Positions 32,561 through 43,339 of a stretch of DNA of 64,000 nucleotides are shown one piece after another (within the stretch, counting starts at the first letter, position 1; each line of letters begins with the position of its first letter). A program made the translations under genes and the position numbers. Source of the stretch: Chaetorhynchus papuensis (taxonomy: Eukaryota; Chordata; Aves; Passeriformes; Rhipiduridae); NCBI GenBank assembly GCA_013396525.1, contig VWYX01000121.1, forward strand, positions 218,881 to 282,880. Direction: 5' to 3'. The notes below the pieces were generated by a model. It was not told where the DNA came from. It saw only the letters and a program-made list of their open reading frames with translations, and ran no database searches.

Positions 32561-34390
32561 GAGTTCTCTGAAGCCCCCTCAGACGTTTCTCCCACGTGTT
32601 AAAACTGCTCCCAGGCCCAGGCATGAGGCAGAGGCTGGATGCAGTCGTTATTCACTTAGTCCTAGGGGAGTTAAAAGCACCTGCGACTAAAGAAGGTACA
32701 CGGAAACATGTTATCTTTGTATACAGTAAGTACAGGTGTATGATTTTTTTCGCCTTGAAAATATTAAAAGACTACCTTTGTGCCCTGGCTGTCCTGTGAC
32801 ATTATAGTTATTTTATAGGGGGGAGAAAATGGTCCACACGGAAATTCATGCTGCAGTCTTTAATTGCAGCCATAGGAATGGCAAGTCCGTCACACAAATG
32901 CCCATGCATGTATAAACGGCCACCCCCATCATCTTTCACCAGGTGGAGAAAGGGACACACAGCGTGCCTGCTCTTTTCATGGTCTGTGTTAATTTTCCTG
33001 ACCCTAGTGGCCATCCAAGGCTGGAATCACGCTGCAACTCCCCCAATTACTGTTATTACCACCAGAAGTTTTCTGCAGGAGGAATATGCACCGTGTACAA
33101 AGCACCGGCCTTAGGCACTGGACTAGGATTAGACTTTTCTTTTTTTTTTTTTTTTTTTCATTTCCAGTGACTCGTCATGAAATAGTGATCTCATCATGAT
33201 AATCTGGGTTTGCTGGGGAGGCGAAAGTGCCTCTCCACTTCTCACGGCCAAAGACTCAGCCTGCTTCCAGGCCATTTGAGCTTAGCCTGAGTGATGCTGG
33301 TAACTCTGGTGCCGATGCTTTTGGGAGTCAGCCCCAAGGGTGCAAAGAGGGCACGGGAGACAGTGCAGGAACAGCTGATAGTTTCTCAAGTTGCCATACC
33401 TGCCACGGCAAAACAAGGGAGGCCGTTGTGATTGCTAAATTATGTATTAAAAATATAATTGTTTAAGGTGGGAGGGGAGGGAGAGGAGGAGAAGGTTACT
33501 GCAGAAAGGTGCGTTTCCACTTGGATAGCCAAATGAAGATATGAGGAGTGAAAACTGTGAGGTGAGATGGCATGGCTTGCACATTATCCACCCAAGGCCC
33601 TAGTAGTATTTTTCCCTGAAATTTGATATAAAGGCACCTAAAAGGCCTCCTGACAAATAAACGGGTCGAATCGCTGTGGGGCATTCTTTTCCGGATGAGT
33701 CCTATGCCTCCTGCCAGCCGGTGGACCCCGTGGGAACATACCCTTATCCCTGGGAGTTGGGGATACACACCAGCTTCCCTCCCCCTCATGTACAGGGAAA
33801 CTGTGCCCGAGGCTGAACTTTCCCTTCCCTGGGGCAGAGGAAGCTGCTAATCCACACCCTCCCGGGGCCTGCCCCCTCCTGGACTTTTTACCTCTTTCCC
33901 CTGATCCCCGGCAAATAAACCCCTTCTCTCCCCCAGAAGCAGCCAAACTACCACGAACACGTTAGCGCGGAGAAACGCGGACAGCGAGCAGGGAGCGAGG
34001 ATATGCTGCTGCTGTGAGTCCCTCTTGCCTCTGGCCCAGGTGCCCCCCGCTCACCTTCGGCCGGGGGGTGTCTGTTGACTGAACGAGGGGAAGGAAGGTG
34101 TAAGAGCCAGTTCGGGGGGGGGCAGACTGGAGCTTTTCTTCCGTGGTAAAGGTAGTGCAGATCCCGATTCACGGGACAAGGAACGAGGTCAAGCACTTAG
34201 GCGAGTGTCGTTTGACAGGGCTGTGGGGCTGGGGTAGTGCAGGCTGGGGCTGCGCCCGGAGATGAGAGGTCCTGGACTTTCCCCTGCAGAAAGTGGCGTT
34301 GGAAAGAACCAGGAGTCGGGTGGTGGAGGGAATAGGTAGGGGCGGCCGGGGGTGTGGTGTGTGCTGGGTGAACGCTGCAGGGAAGTCAGA
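32561..34390. other. Intergenic DNA upstream of SOX1
   Basis: Mixed composition, no gene recognised. The block about 32790-33060 (TTTAATTGCAGCC, CCCATGCATG, CCAATTACTGTTATTACC) resembles a conserved proximal enhancer. A T-rich homopolymer lies at about 33141-33159. A G/C-rich section begins near 33,700. Confidence 0.4.
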
Positions 34391-34399
34391 GGGGAGGCG

Positions 34400-34870
34400 G
34401 AGAAGAGGTCCCGCACTGGGAGCAGGACCGGAGAGGGCTAAATGTCCGGCCGCGGCAGCGGTCTCCCCTCGGGCCTGCGGAGGGGACAAGTACCGGCGAG
34501 GGCTTTTCGCAGGCCGGTCGCAGTGACAAGTGCCTCCCCCGGCCACGGCTCCCCCCCATCTCCGCGCTGCGAGGTGGGACGCACCTCGGCGGGCGGTGCC
34601 TCTCCCCGCGCCTGGCTGAGCCTGGAGGGCCGCCCCCTCGGGGCGGGGGTCGCCCGCCGCGGGCCCGGCCGACGCTGTGCCCTCTGTGCCCCCGCAGACG
34701 AGGAGGGGGCGGCGGGGCCGAGCCGGGCGCCCCGGAGCAGGCGGCGATCGCCGTCTGCTGGCTGCCGCCGTGCCTCCCTCGCCCTCGGCCCGGGTCGGAG
34801 CCGGCGAGCGCCAGCCCACGCCGGGGCGATGCCCTGGGGAGATGCTCGTGAGAGATCCTGCCTGATCCCT
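34400..34870. promoter_or_regulatory. CpG island about 2 kb upstream of the SOX1 promoter
   Basis: CpG-dense sequence, densest at about 34430-34820 (for example GTCCGGCCGCGGCAGCGG and GGCGATCGCCG). Frames up to 266 residues on the minus strand and 237 on the plus strand are compositional. It probably forms part of the same regulatory domain as SOX1, and a divergent non-coding transcript is possible. Confidence 0.5.
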
Positions 34871-35344
34871 CGCCAGCCCTGTCTGAAACGAGAGGCGGGG
34901 AGGGAGTGGGCTTGCTTGCAGCTTCTTTGGCACTTCACTCCAAAACCCGCTAGCCGGCACGAAATGCAAAGCACTCCCTCGCTACCGGGGTGCCATTACC
35001 TGGGCCAAAGCGAGCAAACCGGGAGGGAGGGCAGGCAAAGGAGAGAGGGGAAGCATTTTCCTGCCTCGGTGACTTGGCGACTCAAGGATCACAGCTTTCA
35101 ACACGACGTGCTTGCTACCCAGTCGAGATGGGATGGTTGGAAAAAGGGCGCCTGAATAAAGTCTCGCTTTCTTTTCCAGCGTTAACAACTGTTCTGTGCC
35201 ATCCTACAGCCCCAGTCCCAAATCAGCTACGGGCTCTCTCTGTGTTTTGTTGTCTTTTCTCAGCTCGGTGGGTAAAAGCGTATGGAGAATCTCTGGAGCT
35301 TTCGAGTAGGGGCTCACCCTGTGAACGGTACTCACACATATAAT

Positions 35345-35600
35345 TCAAATTTCACAGCTGACCTGCTCTGAAAACCTCAATCAGCTTCTAATTGAAGGGA
35401 AAACAAAATATTGCTTCCCTACAGCAGAGCTAACGATTTAATCATTATATCAGACATTATAGCTTTTAATTAGGCTAATGCTGATACTGTATGGAAAGAG
35501 ATAATTCAACACAGTTCTTGATGAATTCTGTAATTGGGTTAACGGAGGAGCAGTTGGGGGAAGAGACGTCAATATTCAAGCTGCGTGTATAGCCACCAGG
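35345..35600. promoter_or_regulatory. Candidate conserved non-coding element
   Basis: A sharply AT-rich block between CpG islands, with many homeodomain, GATA and SOX-like words: CTTCTAATTGAAGG, AACGATTTAATCATTATATC, TTTTAATTAGGC, AGATAATTC and CTGTAATTGGG. The abrupt change in composition and motif density suggest a deeply conserved enhancer. No alignment was available. Confidence 0.4.
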
Positions 35601-35719
35601 TTTATGAATGAAAGGGAAGGGGGAAAAAGAAAGTGGGGGGGGGGGGATGAAAAGGGCTAAAATTCCCTGACGAGAAATGTCTCCCCCCTTCGCCCAGGAG
35701 AACCGTGCCAACCAACTGG

Positions 35720-36740
35720 AAGCGTGAGGAGAGTAAGGGCTGTCCTGCCGCCGCCTCGGCGTGCCCCGCTCCCGGCCGCTGCTCCCAGACAGCCTGGACT
35801 GCTGCTACCCCAGCGCCGCCCGAGTGGCCGCCCCGCTGCGGGACCTCGCTGCGGCTCGGGCCGGGCTCAGTGGCTCACAGGCCGCTTTCCCTCTATCCCC
35901 ATCCCAACCAACGGGTCGTCCGCGGCCACGCTGGGAGCGTGCGGGGAGGGGGCAATCAGGGCCACCAGCACTGAGACTGTCCTGCGGGGGTGCCCCAGGG
36001 CAAAGTCGGGAGCACAGCGGGGGAACGCCGAGGGTGGTACGGGACGGGGCCGAAGGGTTTCTGAAGTCCTAATGAGAGCAGGCAGGTGCCCTGCTCAACC
36101 GGGCGGGCGAGGCTCGGCTGCCGGGAGCCGCCCGCCCTGCGGGGCGCGGGTGCTGGGCAGGGGGCGCGACACGGAACACAGGGGTGTGCTCAGCGCCAGC
36201 CTGCTCCGGGCAAAATCAAAGCGGCCGGAGGGCAGGCTGCTGCTGCGTAGGTACTTCCATTTATTTATGTATTTATTGTGTCAGATAAAAGGGCGGCTGG
36301 AGCCATTTTTCTAAAGGAATTGTGCACCACCGCTCTCTCCGTAGTGTCAATAAATTGCCCCTTTCCAAAGAGTTTGTATATTCCAGCGTTTCTATTTTCT
36401 CCCCTTCCTTTCTAGTTTTTACCGGCTTTGAAAATGAGCTTTATACTTTCGTTGCGCCTAAAAGAAGCAGTATCGATCTCCCCGCACGTCTGATCTCCGC
36501 AGCAGCCGGCGGCCGCCCCAAGGCGGCAGCGGGTCCCGGCGGGCGGGCGTGCCGGGGATGTCCCGTCGCAGCCCAGCTGCCGGGACAGACATTGCCAAGG
36601 GAAAGGCGAGGCACAGCTCGGTGGGACGGCGGGACGCTCAGACCGCGCCTAAGCAGAGATTTGCTTCTCTTCCCGGCAGGACATTCTGGGTGCCCCCTCG
36701 GCTTGTAACGGCCCCGATCCTTCTCCCCGTGGGACTTTTG
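35720..36740. promoter_or_regulatory. Pair of CpG islands upstream of SOX1
   Basis: CpG-dense sequence at about 35730-36230 and 36480-36720 is separated by an AT-rich spacer (36250-36470) containing TTTATTTATGTATTTATTG and TTTGTATATTCC. Frames on the plus strand are compositional only. No start site can be assigned. Confidence 0.45.
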
Positions 36741-36839
36741 AGTCGGTAGAAAAAATAGAATCGTGTCTTTACGAAGTTTTGCCGGCAGGAGCCTTTTCTA
36801 AAATGTTTGTTTATGCTACGCATCAGCTCGACTTCCAGC

Positions 36840-37070
36840 ACAATATTGTTCCGAAAGAGGAATATCCTGTATTGTGATCCATCCTTGTCTAATTTTGTTA
36901 GTAATTACAGTAAAATTGAATAGGTCATTGATAACATTCCAATGACACAACTCCCTGTAATTAACAGGCTGAATACACCTTCTTACATTACACAAAAATT
37001 GTAATTTTCAAGTCTGTCCAGATTTTTAAATTTATTTTTAAATTATTATTACTAAGGCACATGCCGGGAA
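36840..37070. promoter_or_regulatory. Candidate conserved non-coding element
   Basis: AT-rich sequence with repeated homeodomain and SOX-like words: ATATTGTTCCG, TTGTCTAATTTTGTTAG, GTAATTACAG, AATGACACAACTCCC, GTAATTAACAGG and CAAAAATTGTAATTTTC. It starts within about 120 bases of a CpG island. The enhancer interpretation is an inference. Confidence 0.4.
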
Positions 37071-37207
37071 TATGTGCTGATCAGATGGCACAGCATCTCG
37101 CGGGAGATGAGGGTTTGCACTGTCCTATTTTTTACGGTTTGGGGTTTCTACCTAAAAGGATAGCCAGACCATTTACCTTTTACAGTGAAGTTATCGAGTG
37201 GCCCTTT

Positions 37208-37290
37208 AGAAAAAAAAGAACAACCAAACAAACCCATACCAAGAAACAAAAAAACCCCACGAACAAAAAACCGACCCAGCAATTTACTTT
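37208..37290. repeat. A/C-rich low-complexity tract
   Basis: AACAACCAAACAAACCC and AAAAAAACCCCACG words. Its composition is very similar to the tracts at 12931-12992, 22106-22160, 27033-27090 and 29300-29500. Confidence 0.75.
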
Positions 37291-37329
37291 CCACCAAAAG
37301 AAAAATATTTTAAAAGTTTAGTTTTGTAA

Positions 37330-38390
37330 CTGAAAACTTTTAAAGGAAAAGGAAGAGTTGCGTGGATGGAGAGTCTGTCGGACTAGAACGATATGGGGAG
37401 TTATTACGCAGTTAATCTTTAAAATTGCACTGCTGAAATGTCAGTCACGGAAAAAGAGCTTCACGAGCCCAAATGCGACTTCCCATTTACAGCAGGGCAA
37501 CCTGGGTGGTTATGTCTGTGGCGCGTCGCTCAGAACACCATAAAGGTAATATTTCTGGTTTGCATCCTCGTCAGTTATCCCCAAATTGCTAAGGCACGAT
37601 TCAGGGCAAGTCAGAATGAATTTGTGTAAAAAAAAAATAAACGAGGAAAGAAAACCCCCTAAATAATATAGAAGCTTCTTTCTTGCAGGCCACCCTGTTA
37701 TTGCAAATTAGATTAGCTACACAGGCTTCAATATAAACGTGACATGAGGTTCACAGAAGAGCGAAAGTATCATCCACTCCAATCTCTCCTTTCATCGAAA
37801 CATCCCACACAAATTACATCTTCTCGTTTAATACACCTTTCAATGAGATTAAAACATCACTTTGACACGGTTTCAAACCTTTTCGGTCGCGCAAAGGTTA
37901 GAAAACAGCAAACAAGGGCAAAACTAGAAACATCTAAATAATCTCAGACCGCTGATCTGGAAAATAAAGGTACCCAAAGGAAATACATGATCCTCTTGCT
38001 CCATCCAGTGCAGCATTCTGGCCATGGGAAGGCGGATAGCGAACCCCAGTGAAGGGAAGAGAAAAACCCGGTTTCTTTCCCACCGACGGGACATCCCGGT
38101 TACTTGGTCGGTGTGGGGATCCCGTGTTTATTTGCCTTTTGGAAAAGGGGTGTTTGTTATCTGTTTTTCAGCAGATCACTGACTGATACTTCACATTCTC
38201 CTTAAATGGATTCCCTGGTAGTCACCGTAAAGGGGGATAGTAAAAAAACCGGTACTGACACCTTTAGCAAATACATACTTTACGGCAAAGACTGGCAAAC
38301 CTGAAAAAGGCGCTGGATCGGAGGGGGAGGGGGGAGACAGGTTGTTCATACACTGTCCTGTTTTAGGAATAACAGCATTTGCAAATAGCT
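37330..38390. other. Non-coding DNA between regulatory-type blocks
   Basis: Mostly AT-rich, no gene seen. The 37,640-37,900 part (GCAAATTAGATTAGC, TCTCGTTTAATACACC, TCAATGAGATTAAAAC) has enhancer-like texture. A 19-base A/C-poor stretch with TTTTTCAGCAG near 38165 is unremarkable. Confidence 0.3.
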
Positions 38391-38399
38391 GGGGTTTAG

Positions 38400-38710
38400 C
38401 TGCACCCACAGCCTGACCCGGCCCGCAGCCGGTGCAGGGCGGTACCCCCCTCCCCCGGCCGGACCCCTCCTCCCCGGGCGGAAAGTGCAGCCCTCACGGG
38501 AGATGCTTTTCTCGAGGTGGATGTGTCAATTTTTGCCACAGGGTCTGCGCAGCCGGGCGGCCCAAGGAGAGCAGGGGATGGCGTCAGCCCCCCTGGCCCG
38601 CAGCGGCCGCTCTGCCCCTCCACGGAGCCGGGACCAGGAGCGGCGGGCGAAGACGGGGCACGCTGAGACGCTGGGGCAGCCTGGCTTGGTGGGAAGAAAC
38701 GGCAGCTCGC
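38400..38710. promoter_or_regulatory. Small CpG island
   Basis: CpG-dense sequence (CCCGGCCCGCAGCC, CGCAGCGGCCGCTC, GGCGGGCGAAGACGGGG) abuts the CATC microsatellite at 38772. No supported coding frame was found; frames running into the repeat are artefacts. Confidence 0.4.
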
Positions 38711-38771
38711 CATCTCACTGCCTGCTCCATACTGTGCGTTTGGGGACAATTTGCAACCACTCTCCCTATCC

Positions 38772-38890
38772 CCATCCATCCGTCCATCCATCCATCCATC
38801 CATCCATCCATCCATCCATCCATCCATCCATCCATCCGTCCGTCCATCCATCCATCCATCCATCCATCCATCCATCCATCCATCCATCCA
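38772..38890. repeat. CATC/GGAT tetranucleotide microsatellite, about 30 units
   Basis: Nearly perfect ATCC repeats with three GTCC variant units, one near 38781-38785 and two around 38837-38844. The long repetitive frames (Ile-His-Pro-Ser on plus, Met-Asp-Gly-Trp on minus) are translation of this repeat, not genes. The locus is probably length-polymorphic. Confidence 0.97.
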
Positions 38891-38899
38891 AACCCCTAC

Positions 38900-39180
38900 C
38901 CCCGTTAACAAAGAGGCTTTCAAAACATAACCTTTTATGGCAGCCTGCGGAATCAATGCGATAAAACGGGGTTTTAATGGGTTAATTGACTGGAGCCGCT
39001 ATCATGTTTAAACACCTGTTTCTGAAAAGAGATTCAGCCAAAACGCGTCCCCTCCCTGATCGATAGATGTACAACCTTGCTGCATAGCCTGTTGATCGAC
39101 CCCAAATACCACCGTCAATTATGAGAGGGAAAACCCATTTCACCTTTTTTAATATCCCGATACTTTATAGCAACAGTGAA
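38900..39180. promoter_or_regulatory. Candidate conserved non-coding element
   Basis: AT-rich sequence with GGGTTTTAATGGGTTAATTGAC, CTATCATGTTTAAACACC, GATCGATAGATG, CGTCAATTATGAG and CCCGATACTTTATAGC. Its texture is similar to the other candidate enhancers in this domain. Conservation is untested. Confidence 0.3.
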
Positions 39181-39469
39181 AAACTCTACAGCCACTTTGG
39201 AGCTGGAGAGGGAGGGTAAGACCCCTGGGTGGGACCACGCCAGACAGCCCTAACCTCCGGACTGGGGCTTGGCTTCGACAGGCTGGGCACAACCTCCCTG
39301 TCGAGAGGTCCCGGCAGCTGTCACTTTCACAGAGGACCGGATCCGGGGATCCCCGTTCCTTGGGAAGATCGAGCCGGGCTCAGCCCGGCCGCACTAGCAG
39401 TGTTGGGAGCCCATGTGAGTGCTCTCTCCGAGGGGGAGAGATTAAGCAGGCGTTAGTTGTAATAGCTGA

Positions 39470-41060
39470 GGGCTGCTCTGCCTATTGGTTTCCCTTTTCT
39501 TTGGCAGTATTAATACAGCCAAGCCCTCCGGTCAGTCACAGCGAAATTGATTCTTTGCCCAAGACACCTTTCACTAAATGGCACCCGCACACCGACATGT
39601 TAATTTTTGAACGTGTAAGGGGAGCGGGCGCTGCGCGCTCGGGAGGCAGCGCCGCCGCCCCCGGCGCCCTCCCCGCCCCAGCCCTCCCGCAGCCCCCTGC
39701 CCCTGCCCGGCCGCCGCTTTCCTCCCCCGCCTCAAAACCCAGTGAGGCGTCTTCCCCAGAAGGCGGAGGGGGGCAGCCCAAAACGCTGTCACACCACACC
39801 CGCACTCCCCCAAATCCGTGTCACAGCCGATAACCCAGTGACTGCAAACGGCTCTTCCCTCCTCGAAGCAAAAGTAACTTGGAAGCCCTCCCCTCGCCGG
39901 CTTCCCCTCCTCCATTCCCAAGACAGGGTGAAGACCCCCTCAAAAGTTAGAGGCACACTTACAGTTGCTCTTCCAGCTCCAGCCTCCTCCCAACACATCA
40001 TCTGAAGGGGCAGCCTTATTATTATTACTTTTTTGGTTTGGTTTTTTCCTCTGCTCTAGCCTAGCTCACACCTTCCTCCGACCGTGCCCGCAGGTGCAGG
40101 GCAGCGCGACACGGAGCCGGCGGTCTCCTCCTCGCCCCTCGCCCAGCCGCAGCTCCCAGGCGGCTGTGCCCGAGCCACGAGTGCCCGGCGACACACGCAC
40201 ACTCACCATTCGCGCTCTCTCGCTCACTCGCTCTCTCTCTCTCCCCCTCACACACACACGCGCACGCACACACATACACACTGCACAGGAGAGGGGGAGA
40301 GAGGGAGAGCGGGAGACAGAGAAGAAAATGAAATTTATTATTGATAGAAAAGACTTTAAAGACAATTTCAAGTTATTGTTTCGGTCTGGAGAGAAAAGAA
40401 AAAAAAAAAAGAAAAGGAAAGGGAAAAAAAAAAAGGAGAGGGGCTTTTCTCCCCACCCCAACATAATGAAACGCCTTTTGTGTGGCACCGAACAATACCA
40501 AACAAGTATTCTAATAAATAGCCACTTTTTTGTTCCGTCGCGGCAGTGAATAGAATTGAGCAGTTGGTTTGAGAGCAGCTGGAGCGCCGCGCCGAGCGGG
40601 GAGGTGGAGCCCGGAGCCTTCCTCCTCTTTCTCTTCCCCTTTCCTTCTCTCACACGCACTTTCTCCTCTAACCTTGCAATTCTGCCTCTCCGCTCCTGCT
40701 GGGCCACTGTCCCCTGCCCCTTTCTCTGCGGGAGATGCCTCCCGGAAGGGAAGAGCCACCCCTAGGTGCTGCTTCCCGCACCTGTGCGGCGCCGTGGGGC
40801 TCCCCGCTCCTCCTCCCGTCCCTCACCGCCCGCCTCGGCCGCCCCGGGACTCTGCTCCTGTCCTCCCCGCCGTACCCTGAAGGTCCCCGGCCGCCCAGGG
40901 ACCCCGCGCCCCGCGCCGTACTCTGCCTCCGACAGCTCGGGACAGCGGAGGCTCCGAGCCTGGCCAGACCCTCCTTTGTTGACAATAAACTTGGATTTCA
41001 CAGGGAGGCTCAGAGCCCCCTCCGCCCTCTCGCTCCCCCTCTCCCGGCCTTCCCTCGGGA
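39470..41060. promoter_or_regulatory. Composite CpG-island block about 8 kb upstream of SOX1
   Basis: CpG-rich segments at about 39610-39740, 40080-40200 and 40560-41060 surround an AT-rich core at about 40325-40390 (GAAATTTATTATTGATAG, CAAGTTATTGTTTCGG). A CCAAT-type TATTGGTTT lies at about 39483, and paired SOX-like words CTTTGTT/GACAATAA at 40974-40988. Many frames are open on both strands but are compositional. It is a possible enhancer cluster or a non-coding RNA promoter. Confidence 0.45.
40190..40325. repeat. CA, CT and GA microsatellite cluster
   Basis: Interrupted ACACACGCACAC, CTCTCTCGCTCACTCGCTCTCTCTC, CACACACACACGCGCACGCACAC, then a polypurine GAGAGGGGGAGAGAGGGAG tract. The unit types are contiguous, giving long strand-asymmetric DNA. 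Confidence 0.85.
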
Positions 41061-41339
41061 TGGAGCCGGGCTTTGTCAACCTCCCCCTCTCCGCTCAGGA
41101 TCTCTGCGGAGGGTCCGCTCTTCCTCCGCCCTGCACCGTTCACTGCCATCACCTCCCCTTTCCTAGACAGCGCCGTTAGTTTTCTTCCTGCATGGTTTTT
41201 TTTTTTTTTCCCTCCCCGAAATACTCTTTTCCAGTCCCCTTCTGCCAACACGACAACCGTTCTAGGAAAGAAAGTCGGTAGAGGTTATTAAAATGGACAC
41301 AAATCAGCTAAAGATTCTCAGGTAAAGCTGAGAGTGCCC

Positions 41340-41590
41340 CGATTTCGTTTTGCTCGGGTTGTGCGGGTGTGTGCCTGCCCGTCTGTGCCGAGGATGTGCG
41401 GCGGGGAGGGAGGGACGAGTGGAACAGAGGGATGGCTTTGCCCGCCGGTGGAGCCGGCTGTAGCATCCAGGCGGGTCGTGGCTGCCGGGGCTGTGCCCTG
41501 CGGGGGGACCAACGGTGCCGGCGCCAGAGCGCTGGGAACGGACATCGCGGGCAGCCCCCTTCCCATGGCCGGACTGTCTCCTTCTTTTAT
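41340..41590. promoter_or_regulatory. Small CpG island
   Basis: CpG-containing GC-rich sequence (GCGGCGGGGAGGGAGG, GGTGCCGGCGCCAGAGCGC). It is separate from the 40-41 kb block by AT-rich sequence. No coding evidence. Confidence 0.35.
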
Positions 41591-42033
41591 TAGGGGGTGG
41601 ATCTAGTCCTCGTTCAAAACATAAATTAATCCATACCTCCCTCCACCCCCAACATTAACCTCAGATTCGCTTGCCAGCCAGAGCCTTGCTTGTCTCGCAA
41701 AAGCTGCGGGAAGCACCCGAGTTTCAAATAAACCCCAGCAATTGCTGCAAAGGCTCCTTAGCATGCAGGGATTACCTCGTCAGCTATTTTGAGTTGCTCA
41801 GTCACATACAATCATTAGAGATGTTGGAATAAAAAGCATATTGCTTTTAAGTTTAAGCCACCGTTGCCCTTTACAGACTCGTGTTGACGCTTGGAGGGGG
41901 AACAGGGAAACCTGTTTAATGACCTGAATTAAATGTTACATCCTCATCCGTGGGGCTAGAAGTGGGAGAGATCTCGGCCAAGGCTCAGCTCTCGCCTCCC
42001 GCTTGCGCCGTCCCTTGCACGTCCTTCCAGAGC

Positions 42034-42952
42034 NNNNNNNNNNNNNNNNNNNNNNNNNNNNNNNNNNNNNNNNNNNNNNNNNNNNNNNNNNNNNNNNNNN
42101 NNNNNNNNNNNNNNNNNNNNNNNNNNNNNNNNNNNNNNNNNNNNNNNNNNNNNNNNNNNNNNNNNNNNNNNNNNNNNNNNNNNNNNNNNNNNNNNNNNNN
42201 NNNNNNNNNNNNNNNNNNNNNNNNNNNNNNNNNNNNNNNNNNNNNNNNNNNNNNNNNNNNNNNNNNNNNNNNNNNNNNNNNNNNNNNNNNNNNNNNNNNN
42301 NNNNNNNNNNNNNNNNNNNNNNNNNNNNNNNNNNNNNNNNNNNNNNNNNNNNNNNNNNNNNNNNNNNNNNNNNNNNNNNNNNNNNNNNNNNNNNNNNNNN
42401 NNNNNNNNNNNNNNNNNNNNNNNNNNNNNNNNNNNNNNNNNNNNNNNNNNNNNNNNNNNNNNNNNNNNNNNNNNNNNNNNNNNNNNNNNNNNNNNNNNNN
42501 NNNNNNNNNNNNNNNNNNNNNNNNNNNNNNNNNNNNNNNNNNNNNNNNNNNNNNNNNNNNNNNNNNNNNNNNNNNNNNNNNNNNNNNNNNNNNNNNNNNN
42601 NNNNNNNNNNNNNNNNNNNNNNNNNNNNNNNNNNNNNNNNNNNNNNNNNNNNNNNNNNNNNNNNNNNNNNNNNNNNNNNNNNNNNNNNNNNNNNNNNNNN
42701 NNNNNNNNNNNNNNNNNNNNNNNNNNNNNNNNNNNNNNNNNNNNNNNNNNNNNNNNNNNNNNNNNNNNNNNNNNNNNNNNNNNNNNNNNNNNNNNNNNNN
42801 NNNNNNNNNNNNNNNNNNNNNNNNNNNNNNNNNNNNNNNNNNNNNNNNNNNNNNNNNNNNNNNNNNNNNNNNNNNNNNNNNNNNNNNNNNNNNNNNNNNN
42901 NNNNNNNNNNNNNNNNNNNNNNNNNNNNNNNNNNNNNNNNNNNNNNNNNNNN
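42034..42952. other. Assembly gap (919 N)
   Basis: Unresolved bases that end exactly in a GAAG repeat. The repeat probably continues into the gap and caused the break. Long frames spanning it are artefacts. Confidence 0.99.
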
Positions 42953-43130
42953 GAAGGAAGGAAGGAAGGAAGGAAGGAAGGAAGGAAGGAAGGAAGGAAG
43001 GAAGGAAGGAAGGAAGGAAGGAAGGAAGGAAGGAAGGAAGGAAGGAAAGAAGGAAAGAAGGAAAGAAGGAAAGAAGGAAAGAAGGAAGGAAAGAAGGAAA
43101 GAAGGAAAGAAGGAAAGAAGGAAAAGAAGG
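42953..43130. repeat. GAAG polypurine microsatellite, grading into GAAAGAAG
   Basis: Pure GAAG units for about 90 bases become GAAGGAAA units and end GAAAAGAAGG at 43130. The tract is 178 bases of uninterrupted purine on the plus strand, capable of triplex (H-DNA) formation, and its left part is missing in the gap. Confidence 0.97.
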
Positions 43131-43339
43131 ACTTTGCAGGTTCCGAGGTTTCAGGGACTGTTTTCCACAGCGGGACCCGAGGGATTTGATTTAGGAGGAG
43201 GCGGCAGGGGAAGGAAAGACCACAGACGCAGCGAACAGGCAGCTGCAGAAGCACAAACTCCGTAGGGTGAACGAGGGACCGTGCAATGAGGTGGCCAGAC
43301 CCACTGCAAAGGGTGGAGCCCACCCGCCTAGGACATGAC

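Noticed and set aside
31789..32595. 268-residue minus-strand frame upstream of SOX1 that could be read as an N-terminal extension or upstream exon
   Set aside because: An in-frame TGA immediately precedes the SOX1 ATG, SOXB1 genes are single-exon, and the frame spans the predicted promoter.
34169..35155. 266- and 237-residue frames on opposite strands
   Set aside because: Compositional frames of a CpG island; no domain recognised.
38772..38890. Regular repeat considered as a CRISPR-like array
   Set aside because: It is a continuous 4-base microsatellite without unique spacers, in vertebrate DNA.
38396..38964. Repetitive Met-Asp-Gly-Trp and Ile-His-Pro-Ser proteins
   Set aside because: Direct translation of the CATC tetranucleotide microsatellite.
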